DNA of 64,000 nt from Hasllibacter halocynthiae (GCF_003003095.1 NZ_PVTT01000001.1:868001-932000); one strand, 5' to 3'. Positions 45,619 to 55,071 are shown, numbered from the stretch's first letter. Numbers and translations: made by a program. Notes: generated by a model not told the origin, from the letters alone.

Positions 45619-45649
45619 TCCGCGATGCCCGTTTTCCGGGCAGATCGCG
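45619..45649 (-). other. Strong hairpin between the cyclase-like gene and ureC
   Basis: CCGCGAT (45619-45625) pairs with ATCGCGG (45643-45649), and GCCCG (45626-45630) with CGGGC (45636-45640), with a 2-nt AG bulge and a 5-nt loop. That gives 12 base pairs. It starts 10 bp beyond the cyclase stop on the minus strand and 100 bp before ureC. It could terminate part of the transcripts or protect and process the message. Confidence 0.5.
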
Positions 45650-45659
45650 GGCGGGACGC

Positions 45660-46472
45660 CTAGGTCAGCGCGATGACCCGGGCGGGGCCGCCGGTGCCGC
45701 CCTCGTGCTTGGGGGCGCCGACGACGAGGGTGGCGCCGGTGGCGGGCACCCGGTCGAGGCCCGCGAGGCATTCGATCCCGTAGCGGCCCGCCGGCAGCCA
45801 GAGGTAGTGGGTGGCGAAATCGGTCGACGGCCCGTGGTCGAGCGAGAGGGTGTCGACCGCCAGCGCCGCCGCGCCCGTCTCCAGCAGCATGGCGGCGGCG
45901 TCGGGGTGGAATCCGGGGAAGTGCATCACCCCTTCGGCGTCGGCGTTGCGGAAGCCGTCCGCGGGCGCCTTCTCAGCCCAGCCTGAGAACATCGCCACGC
46001 AGGCCCCGTCCGGGATGGGGCCGTTGGCGTCCGTCCAGGCGGCGACGTCGTCGGGGGTGACCTGGGCGTCGGGATCATCGGCCGCGCGGGCGGCGATGTC
46101 GATCACGCAGAGCGGGCAGACGAGGCTCTCGACCGGAATCTGGTCCACGGACGCCCCGTCCGCCGAGAAGTGCAGCGGGGCGTCGATATGGGTGCCCGTA
46201 TGCTCGTTGATGGTCAGCTCGAGAAGGTTGAAGCCGTCCGTCTCGAAGGACGCGCCCCGCTCGGCCGCGAAGCCGGGGGTGCCGAAATAGGTCGGGAAGG
46301 CGGCGGACAGGGTGTGCGTCATGTCGACGGGCGTTCCCGCCGCCGCCTGGGCCCGCGCCGGGCGGGCGCCGGCCAGCGGCAGGGCCGCCGCCGCGGCGGC
46401 GCCAGCGCCCAGCATGGCGCGCCGGGAGAGCATCCGTTCCTTCACGCCTTCGATCACGCAATGGTCGCACAT
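45660..46472 (-). CDS. Cyclase family protein (kynurenine formamidase-like metal hydrolase), Tat-exported
   Basis: 270 residues. A twin-arginine signal is seen ([19 protein letters not shown], ending near AARAQA-type cleavage), so it should act in the periplasm. The metal-binding [12 protein letters not shown] motif near residue 92 defines the cyclase/kynurenine formamidase family, which hydrolyses amide or lactone-like substrates. MCDHC at the extreme N-terminus is unusual. It is embedded in the urease operon between the beta/alpha subunit genes. An amidase producing urea or ammonia for the same pathway is an attractive but unproven idea. Confidence 0.85.
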   Translation of the reverse strand: MCDHCVIEGVKERMLSRRAMLGAGAAAAAALPLAGARPARAQAAAGTPVDMTHTLSAAFPTYFGTPGFAAERGASFETDGFNLLELTINEHTGTHIDAPLHFSADGASVDQIPVESLVCPLCVIDIAARAADDPDAQVTPDDVAAWTDANGPIPDGACVAMFSGWAEKAPADGFRNADAEGVMHFPGFHPDAAAMLLETGAAALAVDTLSLDHGPSTDFATHYLWLPAGRYGIECLAGLDRVPATGATLVVGAPKHEGGTGGPARVIALT

Positions 46473-46515
46473 GGGCGGTCCTCCTCTGCCGGGGCCCCGT
46501 CCATCCGGGGCCCTT

Positions 46516-46821
46516 CTATCCGATGCGGGGGCCGCGCCGCCCGAGACGCCGGGCGTTCGCGCGGGCGGTGCGGCGCAGCGGGCGGGTCCAGGCGTCGAGC
46601 ACCTGATCGGGCCGCTTGCCCGCCATCGCGGCGGCGCCGGCGGCCTGCGCGGCCTCGGCGAAGGCGGGCGCCTTCTCGTCCATCATGCGCCGGTTCTCCG
46701 TCGGAAGGACGGACCATGCGCCCATCATCCCGGCCGTCCGCATCGCCATTACCATCTGCGCCTCGAGAGCCAGCATCCCGAGGCCGAGCCCGGCCCGCGT
46801 CCAATCGCCCGGCATGGTCAT
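46516..46821 (-). CDS. Small Met-rich protein of the Rhodobacteraceae 'antifreeze/phasin-like' type
   Basis: 101 residues, helical, with many Met in the first half (LGMLALEAQMVMAMRTAGMM, then GAWSVLP) and a basic C-terminus (RANARRLGRRGP). I recognise the pattern from small Rhodobacteraceae proteins automatically labelled antifreeze protein; that name has no functional support, and a phasin-like helical protein is more plausible. ATG 46821 has GAGGAG 7 nt upstream. It is inside the urease operon, 43 bp upstream of the cyclase-like gene. Confidence 0.7.
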   Translation of the reverse strand: MTMPGDWTRAGLGLGMLALEAQMVMAMRTAGMMGAWSVLPTENRRMMDEKAPAFAEAAQAAGAAAMAGKRPDQVLDAWTRPLRRTARANARRLGRRGPRIG

Positions 46822-46890
46822 CGCGCGTCTCCTCGCTGCGGCGCGGCATCGCACCTGGGTGGCAACGATCCGGCCCCCCCGCGGGGTCCG

Positions 46891-47283
46891 TCACGAAAGC
46901 TCCTCCGCGTAGAGGCACAGGTCGCCGGTGCGGGCCTCGGTCAGCCGCCGCATGCATTCGAGGAGGACAAGGCCGGCGCCCGTGCCGCCGCGGGACGGGC
47001 CCGCCTCGGCCTCGCAGGCGGCGTCGCGATAGGCGACCCAGGCGCGCTGCGCCCCGCGCACGAGGTCCCCGTTCGGGACCGGGCCCGGGACGGCCGCCGC
47101 GAAGTCCGCGTCACGGGCCGCGGCGAGGGCGGCGACGTAGGCCCCGTCCAGCTCGGCTTCGGCGGCCCGCAGGGCGCGTTCCTCGCAGATGGCCCGCTGG
47201 GTCGTGGCGCCGGGGCTCGCGCAGTCCACCCCCTGCGCGGCGGCCGGCAGCGAGGCGAGCGCGAGGAAGGCCGCGGCCCTCAT
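46891..47283 (-). CDS. Secreted LprI/DUF1311-like protein
   Basis: 130 residues with a short signal peptide ([18 protein letters not shown]). The mature part shows the lysozyme inhibitor LprI-type pattern: [19 protein letters not shown] near the start, [27 protein letters not shown], and a last Cys pair ([17 protein letters not shown]). Periplasmic. Its ATG overlaps the ureB stop by 4 bp, so it is translated with urease subunits. Role with urease is unknown; the family name comes from lysozyme inhibition in mycobacteria. Confidence 0.8.
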   Translation of the reverse strand: MRAAAFLALASLPAAAQGVDCASPGATTQRAICEERALRAAEAELDGAYVAALAAARDADFAAAVPGPVPNGDLVRGAQRAWVAYRDAACEAEAGPSRGGTGAGLVLLECMRRLTEARTGDLCLYAEELS

Positions 47284-47576
47284 GCGCCCTCGCCCCGGAA
47301 GCCCGTGACGCGGCCCGAGCCGCCGAAGGGGATCAGGGCGACCGTGCGGGTCTGGCCCGGCTCGAACCGGACGGCGGTGCCGGCGGGGATGTCCAGGCGC
47401 CGGCCGCGCGCGGCCGCGCGGTCGAAGGAAAGGGCCGGGTTGGCTTCCGCGAAGTGGTAGTGGGAGCCGACCTGGACGGGCCGGTCGCCGGTGTTCGCGA
47501 CCTCCAGCGTCGCGGCCTCGCGCCCCTCGTTCAGGACGACGTCGCCCGGGGCGGCGCGGACCTCGCCGGGGATCAT
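47280..47576 (-). CDS. ureB: Urease beta subunit UreB
   Basis: 98-residue structural subunit. It starts MIPGEV and contains [19 protein letters not shown] and the C-terminal [11 protein letters not shown], all typical. Length matches the family. It overlaps the HD-domain gene upstream (4 bp) and the LprI-like gene downstream (4 bp), so it is separated from both ureA and ureC by unrelated genes. Confidence 0.95.
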   Translation of the reverse strand: MIPGEVRAAPGDVVLNEGREAATLEVANTGDRPVQVGSHYHFAEANPALSFDRAAARGRRLDIPAGTAVRFEPGQTRTVALIPFGGSGRVTGFRGEGA

Positions 47577-48082
47577 GCCGCCCCCCCCGCGACGGCCCGC
47601 GCCTGCGCCAGGGCTTCGTCGAACCGCTCCTCCAGCGCGGGGTCGACGCCGCGCAGCCCCTCGCCCACCGCGGCGCCCCATTCGACGTAGGCGGCGCCGC
47701 GCGCGCCGTCGCCGCCATGGCGGACGACCTCGAGGAGGTTGGCGGTCTTGTCGGCCAGCTTCAGCCGCTTGGCGGCGTCCGACAGGCGGGGCGCATGCTC
47801 GACCTGGCGGGCCCGGCGCCGATCCTCCGAGAGGCCGGAGGGGTCCGTCACCTCCGCCACGATCCCGGCGATGGCGGGGCCGAACCGCTCCTCCACGTCG
47901 CGCAGGGTGGCGTCCGTGTCCTCGACCACGTCGTGGAGGATCGCGGCGGCGACCAGCGCCTCGTCCGCCCCGGCCGCGGCGACGCGCCGCGCCACCTCGA
48001 TCACGTGGTTGACGTAGGGATCGCCCGAGAGCGGGGCGCGCTGGCCCGCGTGCCGGCGGGCGGCGAAGAGGGCGGCGTCCAT
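47573..48082 (-). CDS. HD-domain phosphohydrolase, RelA/SpoT hydrolase-like
   Basis: 169 residues. The HD metal site is [14 protein letters not shown] near residue 48, preceded by [12 protein letters not shown], as in the (p)ppGpp hydrolase domain of SpoT and in small MESH1-type hydrolases. [14 protein letters not shown] near residue 108 matches the conserved KLADK-N segment. No synthetase domain is present. It could hydrolyse (p)ppGpp or another nucleotide. It lies between ureA (8 bp) and ureB (4-bp overlap). An in-frame GTG two codons upstream is an alternative start. Confidence 0.82.
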   Translation of the reverse strand: MDAALFAARRHAGQRAPLSGDPYVNHVIEVARRVAAAGADEALVAAAILHDVVEDTDATLRDVEERFGPAIAGIVAEVTDPSGLSEDRRRARQVEHAPRLSDAAKRLKLADKTANLLEVVRHGGDGARGAAYVEWGAAVGEGLRGVDPALEERFDEALAQARAVAGGAA

Positions 48083-48090
48083 CGCCACCC

Positions 48091-48405
48091 TCACCCGCCG
48101 CCCCCGCGTATGGGGTGATGGACCGTCACCAGCTTCGTGCCGTCGGGGAAGGTCGCCTCGACCTGGACGTCGTGGATCATGGCGGGGACGCCTTCCATGC
48201 ACCGATCGGCGGTGACGACATGGGCGCCCGCCTCCATGAGGTCGGCGACGGAGCGGCCGTCGCGGGCGCCCTCGACGACGAACTCGGTGATGAGGGCGAT
48301 CGCCTCGGGGTGGTTCAGCTTCACGCCCCGTTCCATCCGGGCCCGGGCCACCTGCGCCGCCATGGCGACGAGGAGCTTGTCCTTCTCGCGCGGGGAAAGG
48401 TTCAT
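48091..48405 (-). CDS. ureA: Urease gamma subunit UreA
   Basis: 104-residue structural subunit. It opens [13 protein letters not shown] and contains [10 protein letters not shown] and the [18 protein letters not shown]-terminal segment, all diagnostic. It overlaps ureD by 4 bp (ATGA) and is followed by the HD-domain gene. Confidence 0.96.
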   Translation of the reverse strand: MNLSPREKDKLLVAMAAQVARARMERGVKLNHPEAIALITEFVVEGARDGRSVADLMEAGAHVVTADRCMEGVPAMIHDVQVEATFPDGTKLVTVHHPIRGGGG

Positions 48406-49208
48406 CCCGCCTCCCTCTGCCATACGAGGGGGAGCGGCCCCCCCAGCCGTTCGGCCGCCTGCGCCATCGCGCGCCGCACCTCGGCCGCCGGGCCGAGGGC
48501 GCGGGCGACGCACCGCCCGTCCCCGCCCGCGACCGCCCAGCCCGAGACGGCGAGGCCGGGCACGTGCGCCCGAAGCCCTTCTGCGGCATCCTCCGCGCCG
48601 GGGGCCACGAAGGCAAGCGTGGCGAGCGCGCGGCACCCGCCGGTCAGCGCCGATGCGCGCCGGTCGAGCAGGTCGCCTGTCAGGCGCAGCGGCTCGAGGA
48701 GGACGGGGCGGCCCGCGCGGCGTACCTCGCGCCGGTCGAGCAGGTCGAGGGCGCGCACGCTCTCGCCCATGGCCTCACGACCGAGGACGAGCATCTCGAG
48801 CAGGAGGAGCGAGGCGCCGGGCGCCAGCTCGGCCACGGTGGAGCGGTGGAGGGCGGCGCGGTCGTAGAGGATCGTCTCCTGCGGGAGCCAGCGGAGCGCG
48901 GCGCCCGGCCCGGCGACGAGGTCGACGCGCACCTCAGCGGGGCCGTGCGGCGCGGCGTAGGCCCGCTCGGCCGCCTGGGTGGTGCCGGCGGCGCGGCCCG
49001 CCCGGAGGTCGAGCGCGTAGCGGAGGCGGTCGCCGGAGGTCAGGCCGCCGGAGGTGTTGAGGAACACGGCCTCGGCCGCGCCGTGGGTGCGGGGCAGGAT
49101 GGCCTTGCCGCAGCCCGACTGCCGCAGGCCGATCACCCCGCCCGCGCCCAGCACCACGGCGGCCTCGCCTCGGGCGCGCTGAAGGGGGGCGAGGGGCCGC
49201 ATCTCCAT
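48402..49208 (-). CDS. ureD: Urease accessory protein UreD
   Basis: 268-residue scaffold that binds apo-urease during nickel insertion. Typical segments are seen: [14 protein letters not shown] near residue 50, TTQAAERAY near residue 76, and [11 protein letters not shown] near residue 108. ATG 49208 is chosen because homology begins there; the frame is open further but would run into the divergent pyrC. It is the first gene of the urease operon. Confidence 0.93.
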   Translation of the reverse strand: MEMRPLAPLQRARGEAAVVLGAGGVIGLRQSGCGKAILPRTHGAAEAVFLNTSGGLTSGDRLRYALDLRAGRAAGTTQAAERAYAAPHGPAEVRVDLVAGPGAALRWLPQETILYDRAALHRSTVAELAPGASLLLLEMLVLGREAMGESVRALDLLDRREVRRAGRPVLLEPLRLTGDLLDRRASALTGGCRALATLAFVAPGAEDAAEGLRAHVPGLAVSGWAVAGGDGRCVARALGPAAEVRRAMAQAAERLGGPLPLVWQREAG

Positions 49209-49278
49209 CCCGGCACCCTGCCCCGCCGGCCGCGGCACGGCTAGCCCCCGCGCCCCGGGCGCGCTAGGCGGCGACGCG

Positions 49279-50319
49279 ATGGACAGCCTTCGGATTCGCC
49301 GGCCCGACGACATGCACCTGCACCTGCGGGACGGGGCCATGCTGCGCGCGGTGCTGCCGGCCACGGCCCGGGTGTTCGGGCGGGCGCTGGTGATGCCGAA
49401 CCTCGTGCCGCCCGTCGCCCTGCCGCGCGAGGCGGCCGAGTACCGCGACCGCATCTACGCCGCCCTAGGTCCCGGAACTGGGTTCAGGCCCCTGATGACG
49501 CTCTACCTGACAGAGGAGACGCGGCCCGCGGACCTCCAGGCCGCGCACGAGGCCCGGCTGGTGACGGCGGTAAAGCTCTACCCCGCGGGGGCGACGACGA
49601 ACTCGGCCTCGGGCGTGCGGGACATGGACCGCGTGCGCCCGGCGCTGGAGACGATGGCGAGGGTCGGGCTGCCGCTGTGCGTCCACGGCGAGGTGACGGA
49701 CCCCGACGTGGACATCTTCGACCGCGAGGCCCGGTTCATCGAGGAGGTGCTGGACCCCCTGCGCCGCGCGGTGCCGGGGCTGCGCGTGGTGATGGAGCAC
49801 GTGACCACGAAGGACGCGGTCGACTACGTGTCCGGGCAGCGGGACATGGGCGCGACCGTCACGCCCCAGCACCTGATGCTGGACCGGAACGCGATGCTCG
49901 TCGGCGGGGTGCGGCCGCACTACTACTGCCTGCCGATCCTCAAGCGCCGCGAGCATCGCGAGGCGCTGCGCGCCTTCGCGGCCTCGGGCGACCCGCGCCT
50001 CTTCCTCGGCACGGACAGCGCGCCGCATCCCACGGGCGCCAAGGAGGCGGCCTGCGGCTGCGCGGGATGCTTCTCGGCCCCCGTCGCGCTGGGATGCTAC
50101 GCGCAGGTCTTCGACGAGATGGGGGCCCTGGGGCATCTGGAGGCCTTCGCGTCCGAGAACGGCGCGGCGTTCTACCGCCTGCCGCCGAACGAGGGCACCG
50201 TGCTGCTGGAGCGCACGGAGGCGGCACGCATCCCCCCGCCGCTGGAGGTGGACGGCGACACGGTGACGGTGTTCGACCCGGGCCGCGCGCCCGGCTGGCA
50301 GGTCAAGGAGACGGCATGA
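49279..50319 (+). CDS. pyrC: Dihydroorotase, class II (PyrC)
   Basis: 346-residue zinc enzyme closing carbamoyl-aspartate to dihydroorotate in pyrimidine synthesis. The zinc ligands His13 and His15 are in MHLHLRDG; the carbamylated lysine is Lys99 in [13 protein letters not shown]. The FLGTDSAPH motif carries the catalytic Asp. The start is 70 bp from the divergent ureD. The stop overlaps pyrE by 4 bp. Confidence 0.95.
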   Translation: MDSLRIRRPDDMHLHLRDGAMLRAVLPATARVFGRALVMPNLVPPVALPREAAEYRDRIYAALGPGTGFRPLMTLYLTEETRPADLQAAHEARLVTAVKLYPAGATTNSASGVRDMDRVRPALETMARVGLPLCVHGEVTDPDVDIFDREARFIEEVLDPLRRAVPGLRVVMEHVTTKDAVDYVSGQRDMGATVTPQHLMLDRNAMLVGGVRPHYYCLPILKRREHREALRAFAASGDPRLFLGTDSAPHPTGAKEAACGCAGCFSAPVALGCYAQVFDEMGALGHLEAFASENGAAFYRLPPNEGTVLLERTEAARIPPPLEVDGDTVTVFDPGRAPGWQVKETA

Positions 50320-50990
50320 TCCCCACGAGCTTCCCCCCGCGCGAGGAGATGGCCACCCGCGCCGCCGCGGCCCTGCTGGAGACCCGCTCGGTCCATTTCC
50401 GCCCGGAGGAGCCCTACACCCTGGCCTCGGGGCTGCCCTCGCCGGTCTACATCGACTGCCGCCGGCTGATCGGCTTTCCGCGGGTGCGGTCCATGCTGAT
50501 GGACCACCTCGCCATGACCGTGATGCGGGACGCGGGCGCCGAGGCGTTCGACGTCGTCGCGGGGGGCGAGACCGCGGGCATCCCCTTCGCCGCCCTCGTG
50601 GCCGAGCGGCTGGCCCTGCCGATGGCCTACGTGCGCAAGAAGCCCAAGGGCTACGGCCGCAACGCGCGGATCGAGGGGCCGATGGCCGAGGGGCAGCGGG
50701 TGCTGCTGATCGAGGACCTGACCACGGACGGCGGATCGAAGCTGAGCTTCGTCGACGCGATCCGCGAGACGGGGGCGACCTGCGCGCACACGGCGGTCGT
50801 CTTCTCCTACGGGATCTTCCCGGAGACGGAGGGGGTGCTGGGCGGGCACGGCGTGACGCTGCATTCGCTGTGCACCTGGTGGGACGTGCTGGGGGCTGCC
50901 GCGCGGTCGGGGGCGTTCGAGGCGTCGACCCTCGTGGCGGTCGAGGGGTTCCTGCACGATCCGCGCGCCTGGCAGGCGGCGCGGGGCTAG
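50316..50990 (+). CDS. pyrE: Orotate phosphoribosyltransferase (PyrE)
   Basis: 224-residue enzyme that adds ribose 5-phosphate to orotate, the step after dihydroorotate oxidation. The PRPP-binding motif is [13 protein letters not shown] near residue 131 and the [16 protein letters not shown] loop near residue 108 is complete. ATG 50316 overlaps the pyrC stop (ATGA). Confidence 0.95.
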   Translation: MIPTSFPPREEMATRAAAALLETRSVHFRPEEPYTLASGLPSPVYIDCRRLIGFPRVRSMLMDHLAMTVMRDAGAEAFDVVAGGETAGIPFAALVAERLALPMAYVRKKPKGYGRNARIEGPMAEGQRVLLIEDLTTDGGSKLSFVDAIRETGATCAHTAVVFSYGIFPETEGVLGGHGVTLHSLCTWWDVLGAAARSGAFEASTLVAVEGFLHDPRAWQAARG

Positions 50991-51119
50991 GGGCCGCCCG
51001 TCCGGCGTGTCCCCGAAAGGGATATTTCCGCAGGTCGATAAAGGGTTGGAGGTCGTTCCTCGACCGGCGCCGTGTTGCGGATGTGCAATCCACAGGCCGC
51101 CCACAGGGATATGAACAAA

Positions 51120-51149
51120 TTGCGACTCGGGGCGGGCGCGCGCTAGGTA
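51120..51149 (+). promoter_or_regulatory. Possible sigma-70 promoter upstream of dnaB
   Basis: TTGCGA (51120-51125) and TAGGTA (51144-51149) are separated by 18 bp and end 28 bp before the dnaB ATG. The match is partial and judged by eye. Upstream at about 51090-51108 two CCACAG-type sequences resemble weak DnaA boxes. Confidence 0.35.
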
Positions 51150-51177
51150 TCCGGGACACGCGCGGGGGGTGGCCAGC

Positions 51178-52671
51178 ATGAACGACCTGACGGTTCCGGG
51201 GGGCGGCATGCCCGTGGCGGGGGCCGAAGGCGCGGCCCCCCACAACGTCGAGGCCGAGCAGCAGCTGCTCGGCGCGCTCCTGACCAACAACGAGCTCTAC
51301 GACCGCATCGCGGGAACCGTGAAGCCCGAGCACTTCGCCGATCCCGTCCACGCGCGCATCTTCGACCTGATCGCCGCGCGGGTGGCGAAGAACGCCCTGG
51401 CCTCGCCCGTCACCCTGAAGCCCTTCCTGGAGGACGAGCCCGCCCTGGCCGAGTACGGGGGCGTCGGCTACCTCGCGCGGCTGGCGGGGGCGTCGATCTC
51501 CTCCTTCGCGATCAGGGACTACGCGCAGACCGTCTACGACCTGGCGATCCGTCGGCAGCTGATGCAGCTGGGGCGCGACATCGCCGAGAAGGCGCAGCGG
51601 GTCGACGTCGCATCCGAGCCGAAGGAGCAGATCGTCGAGGCCGAATCCGCCCTCTACGCCCTGGGCGAGCAGGGGCAGACGCAGTCGGGCTTCGTGTCGT
51701 TCCTCCATGCCACGACGCAGGCGGTGAAGGAGGCGAACGCCGCCTATCAGCGCGACGGCGGGATGGCGGGGATCGCGACGAACCTCGTGGACCTCGACCG
51801 CAAGCTGGGGGGGCTGCACCGCAGCGACCTCCTGATCCTCGCGGGGCGGCCCTCGATGGGGAAGACCTCGCTGGCGACGAACGTGGCGTTCCAGATCGCC
51901 AAGTCCTACCGCAAGGGAACCAAGCCGGACGGCACCGAAGGGGCGGTGAACGGGGGCGTCGTGGGGTTCTTCTCGCTCGAGATGTCGTCCGAGCAGCTGG
52001 CCGCGCGCATCCTGTCGGAGGCGGCCGAGGTCCCCTCCGAGCAGATCCGCCGGGGCGACATGACCGAAGGCGAGTTCAGGCGCTTCGTGCAGGCGGCGAA
52101 GGACCTGGAGGCCTGCCCGCTCTACATCGACGACACGCCTGCGCTGCCCATCTCGCAGCTCGCGGCGCGGGCGCGGCGGCTGAAGCGGACCTTCGGCCTC
52201 GACGTGCTGATCGTGGACTACCTCCAGCTCGTCCGCCCCGCGTCCGCCAAGGACAGCCGGGTGAACGAGGTCTCGGAGATCACCCAGGGCCTCAAGGCCA
52301 TCGCCAAGGAGCTGGACGTGCCGGTCATCGCCCTCTCGCAGCTGTCGCGGGCGGTGGAGGCGCGGGAGGACAAGCGCCCGCAGCTTTCCGACCTGCGCGA
52401 ATCGGGCTCGATCGAGCAGGACGCCGACGTGGTGATGTTCGTCTTCCGCGAGGAATACTACGCCGAGCGCGAGAAGCCCGGCGACGACAAGCTGGAGCAG
52501 ATGGCCGAGTGGCAGTCCCGGATGGAGCGGCTGCACGGCAAGGCCGAGGTCATCATCGGCAAGCAGCGGCACGGCCCCATCGGCACCGTCGAGCTGAGCT
52601 TCGAAGGCCGGTTCACGCGCTTCGGCAACCTCGCGCGGGAGCGGCAGGGCGGCGGCTACGGCGACTTCTAG
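51178..52671 (+). CDS. dnaB: Replicative DNA helicase DnaB
   Basis: 497-residue hexameric helicase of the replication fork. The N-terminal DnaB domain (NVEAEQQLLGALLTNNELYD) is joined to a RecA-type motor with Walker A GRPSMGKTS near residue 221, FFSLEMSSEQL, Walker B LIVDYLQL near residue 344, and SQLSRAVEAREDKRP. No intein is present. I use ATG 51178; GTG 51169 three codons upstream is possible. Confidence 0.96.
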   Translation: MNDLTVPGGGMPVAGAEGAAPHNVEAEQQLLGALLTNNELYDRIAGTVKPEHFADPVHARIFDLIAARVAKNALASPVTLKPFLEDEPALAEYGGVGYLARLAGASISSFAIRDYAQTVYDLAIRRQLMQLGRDIAEKAQRVDVASEPKEQIVEAESALYALGEQGQTQSGFVSFLHATTQAVKEANAAYQRDGGMAGIATNLVDLDRKLGGLHRSDLLILAGRPSMGKTSLATNVAFQIAKSYRKGTKPDGTEGAVNGGVVGFFSLEMSSEQLAARILSEAAEVPSEQIRRGDMTEGEFRRFVQAAKDLEACPLYIDDTPALPISQLAARARRLKRTFGLDVLIVDYLQLVRPASAKDSRVNEVSEITQGLKAIAKELDVPVIALSQLSRAVEAREDKRPQLSDLRESGSIEQDADVVMFVFREEYYAEREKPGDDKLEQMAEWQSRMERLHGKAEVIIGKQRHGPIGTVELSFEGRFTRFGNLARERQGGGYGDF

Positions 52672-52707
52672 GCGGAACGGCGCGCGGATCGGCGGAACGG
52701 CGCGCGG
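52671..52707 (+). repeat. Short tandem direct repeat after dnaB
   Basis: The 17-mer GGCGGAACGGCGCGCGG occurs at 52671-52687 and again at 52691-52707, a 20-bp period, right after the dnaB stop. No function is evident. Confidence 0.7.
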
Positions 52708-52817
52708 GGCGGCTTCGGACGCCTTCCCACGCGGAGCGCGGCGCCCCATCTCGTGGCGCGTGCCGCGCGTCCGCGGCGCACGGCGCCCCCCGTCATCCGT
52801 TGGGGCGGTTCACGACC

Positions 52818-52949
52818 ATGAGACACGTTCGCACCGCGATCTTCGCGCTCCTCCTCGGGGCGATGGGCGCGCCGATGCTCCTCTCCCTCCTGCCGCCCGC
52901 CGAGGCGCAGGCGCATCTTGCGGAACCCGGGGTCGCATCGCGCCGCTGA
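52818..52949 (+). CDS. Small secreted peptide candidate
   Basis: 43-codon ORF. The first 30 residues look like a signal peptide ([20 protein letters not shown] and [12 protein letters not shown]), leaving about 13 residues after cleavage. It lies between dnaB and alr on the same strand. No strong ribosome site is seen. It is either a real small envelope peptide or chance; the well-formed signal sequence argues for the former. Confidence 0.45.
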   Translation: MRHVRTAIFALLLGAMGAPMLLSLLPPAEAQAHLAEPGVASRR

Positions 52950-52989
52950 CGCGTTGACCCCCCCGCCCCGCGCGGCCAAGACCGCGCGG

Positions 52990-54021
52990 ATGGCGACGGG
53001 CACGCTTCATATCGACCTGGGCGCCGTCCGCCGGAACTGGCGGGCGCTGGACCGTCTGTCGGGCGGGGCCGAGTGCGGAGCCGTGGTGAAGGCGGACGGC
53101 TACGGGCTAGGCGCGGGCCCCGTGGCCCGTGCGCTGGCGGCCGAAGGGGCGCGGACCTTCTTCGTGGCGGTGGCCAGCGAGGGGGCCGCCGTGCGCGCGG
53201 CGGCGCCGGACGCGCGGGTGTTTGTCTTCTCGGGCCACATGGCGGGGGACGCCGCGTCCTTGCGCGGTCACGGGCTGATCCCCCTGATCAACTCGCCCGA
53301 GCAGTGGCGCAGGCACCGCGAGGCGCTGCCGGGGCATCCGTTCGGCGTGCAGGTCGACACGGGCATGGGGCGGCTGGGGCTGCAGCCGTCCGACTGGGCC
53401 GCCCTGCGCGGCGAGATGACGGGCGCGGCCCTCGCGATGAGCCACCTCGCCTGCGCGGACGCGCCGGACGATCCCGCGAACGACGCGCAGCTGCGGGCCT
53501 TCCGCGCGATGACGGAGGGCATGGGCGCGCCGCGCAGCCTCGCCGCGACGGGCGGGACGCTGCTGGGCCCGGCGTTCCGGTTCGATCTGGTGCGCCCCGG
53601 CATCGGCCTTTACGGCGGGCTGCCCTTCGGGGGGGCCGAGCCGGTCGTCCGTCTCTCCGTGCCGGTCGTGCAGGTGCGAGACGTGCCCGAAGGCGCGGGC
53701 GTGGGCTACGGGATGACCTGGCGGGCGAGGCGGCCCAGCCGGATCGCGACCCTTTCGGCAGGGTACGCGGACGGGCTGATCCGGGCGATGGGGAACCGCG
53801 CGCGCCTCTGGGCGGGGGACCGGGCGGTGCCGCTGGCCGGCCGGGTGTCGATGGACCTCCTGACGGCGGACGTGACGGACCTGCCCGACGTGCCCGAGGC
53901 GTTGGAGGTCCTGGGCCCGCACCAGGGGGTGGACGCCTTGGCCGAGGCGGCGGGCACGATCGGCTACGAGATCCTCACCGCGCTGGGGCCGCGCTACGCG
54001 CGCAGGATCGTCGGCACCTAG
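52990..54021 (+). CDS. alr: Alanine racemase
   Basis: 343-residue PLP enzyme that makes D-alanine for peptidoglycan. The PLP lysine is Lys34 in [11 protein letters not shown]. The second catalytic base (Tyr) is in [10 protein letters not shown] near residue 242. The DTGMGRLGL segment and [13 protein letters not shown] near the end are conserved. ATG 52990 opens the conserved [10 protein letters not shown] region. Neighbouring genes are dnaB and radA, a common arrangement in this group. Confidence 0.94.
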   Translation: MATGTLHIDLGAVRRNWRALDRLSGGAECGAVVKADGYGLGAGPVARALAAEGARTFFVAVASEGAAVRAAAPDARVFVFSGHMAGDAASLRGHGLIPLINSPEQWRRHREALPGHPFGVQVDTGMGRLGLQPSDWAALRGEMTGAALAMSHLACADAPDDPANDAQLRAFRAMTEGMGAPRSLAATGGTLLGPAFRFDLVRPGIGLYGGLPFGGAEPVVRLSVPVVQVRDVPEGAGVGYGMTWRARRPSRIATLSAGYADGLIRAMGNRARLWAGDRAVPLAGRVSMDLLTADVTDLPDVPEALEVLGPHQGVDALAEAAGTIGYEILTALGPRYARRIVGT

Positions 54022-54287
54022 CGGACGCGGACACGCGACGCGGAAAATGACGTCGCGTCACCGAGCGTCCGCCGCCGCCCCGGACTTCGCCTTGGAAACA
54101 TGATCGTGCGTGCGCGCGCGCAGGTCAGGACGCCCGCAAGAACCCGGTCGACATACGTTCCTGCGGAACCCTTCGGATGCAACCCCGTTCTTTCGTCGAA
54201 CCGGCAAGGAAATGCCGATCGAAGCGTCAGGGCGCCACCTGCCGAGGGAAAGGGTGGCCTGCGTACCCGCCATGAGGACCGTGATCG
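54022..54287. other. Gap of 266 bp without a recognisable gene
   Basis: Lies between alr and the coiled-coil membrane protein gene. Short ORFs exist on both strands but lack ribosome sites or family features. A GAGGA ribosome site at its right end serves the next gene. The promoter for that gene is presumably here. Confidence 0.4.
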
Positions 54288-55028
54288 ATGACACGTTTTG
54301 CGATGAACCTTCGACTGGCCCTGCAATACGCGGGCATCGGGATAGTGGCCCTCGCCGCGACCGCGGCGGTGGTGGCGACGCTGGCCTCGGCCCTGGGCGT
54401 GCTTCCGTGGCTCGACCTGTCGGCGCTGGGCCTCGCTGGGGCCGGGCCCTGGGTGCAGGCCGCCGGCGCGGCGCTTCTCGTGGCGCTGGCCTCGTTTCTG
54501 CCGGGCGCCACGCGGGTCCTGCGGCTCGAGCATGCGCACCGGTCGTTCAACCTGAAGATGGAGGATGTCGCCCGGGCCTATCACGTCGCGCATGCCGACG
54601 ACCGGGCCGGCGCCTTCCGCATGAAGCACGAGTTCGACGCCGTTCGCGAGCGCCTCGCCCATCTGCGCGAGCATCCCGAACTGTCCGCGATGGAGCCCGA
54701 CGTCCTGGAGGTCGCGGCGCAGATGTCGGCGCAGTCGGCTCGCCTCGCCAGCGTCTACTCGGACGAGAAGGTCGACCGCGCCCGCCGCTTCCTCGAGCAG
54801 CGCCAGGAAGAGGTCGAGCGGACCCGCGAGCTGATCGCGAAGGCCCACCATTCCGGGCGCGAGCTGAAGAAGTGGGTCGAGACGATCGAGCTGGAGGAGC
54901 AGGTGACGGACAACCAGCTCGTCCGGCTGGAGGAGGAGCTGGACGAGGTCCTGCCGCGCCTCGGCTTCTCGCGGGTGAGCGACCATCACAACGTCGTGCG
55001 GATGCCTCCGGCGACCGCCGCCGAGTGA
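54288..55028 (+). CDS. Membrane-anchored coiled-coil protein of unknown function
   Basis: 246 residues. Two N-terminal membrane segments (about residues 14-37 and 54-72) are followed by a long helical, charged region (about residues 80-225) with heptad-like spacing (RARRFLEQRQEEVERTRELI). The cytoplasmic part should form a coiled coil. Similar Rhodobacteraceae proteins are sometimes labelled DNA repair protein; I see no domain that supports it. Next to radA, but a terminator separates them. The start ATG 54288 has GAGGA 9 nt upstream. Confidence 0.7.
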   Translation: MTRFAMNLRLALQYAGIGIVALAATAAVVATLASALGVLPWLDLSALGLAGAGPWVQAAGAALLVALASFLPGATRVLRLEHAHRSFNLKMEDVARAYHVAHADDRAGAFRMKHEFDAVRERLAHLREHPELSAMEPDVLEVAAQMSAQSARLASVYSDEKVDRARRFLEQRQEEVERTRELIAKAHHSGRELKKWVETIELEEQVTDNQLVRLEEELDEVLPRLGFSRVSDHHNVVRMPPATAAE

Positions 55029-55048
55029 TCTCGGCCGGATGATCCAGG

Positions 55049-55071
55049 AAGGGCCCCCTCGCGGGGCCCTT
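55049..55071 (+). terminator. Intrinsic terminator
   Basis: Perfect 9-bp arms AAGGGCCCC (55049-55057) and GGGGCCCTT (55063-55071), 5-nt loop, then CTTCGTCTC. It is 20 bp past the stop of the coiled-coil protein gene. Confidence 0.82.

Noticed and set aside
51000-51177. Chromosomal replication origin before dnaB
   Set aside because: Only two weak CCACAG-type matches to DnaA boxes, no AT-rich unwinding region and no dnaA, gidA or hemE nearby.
52671-52707. CRISPR-like or tandem repeat array
   Set aside because: Only two copies of a 17-mer with a 3-nt spacer; no further units or cas genes.
49465-52749. 1094-codon open frame on the minus strand opposite pyrC, pyrE and dnaB
   Set aside because: Runs antisense through three well-supported genes and has low-complexity Arg/Pro/Gly composition. 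Treated as a GC shadow.
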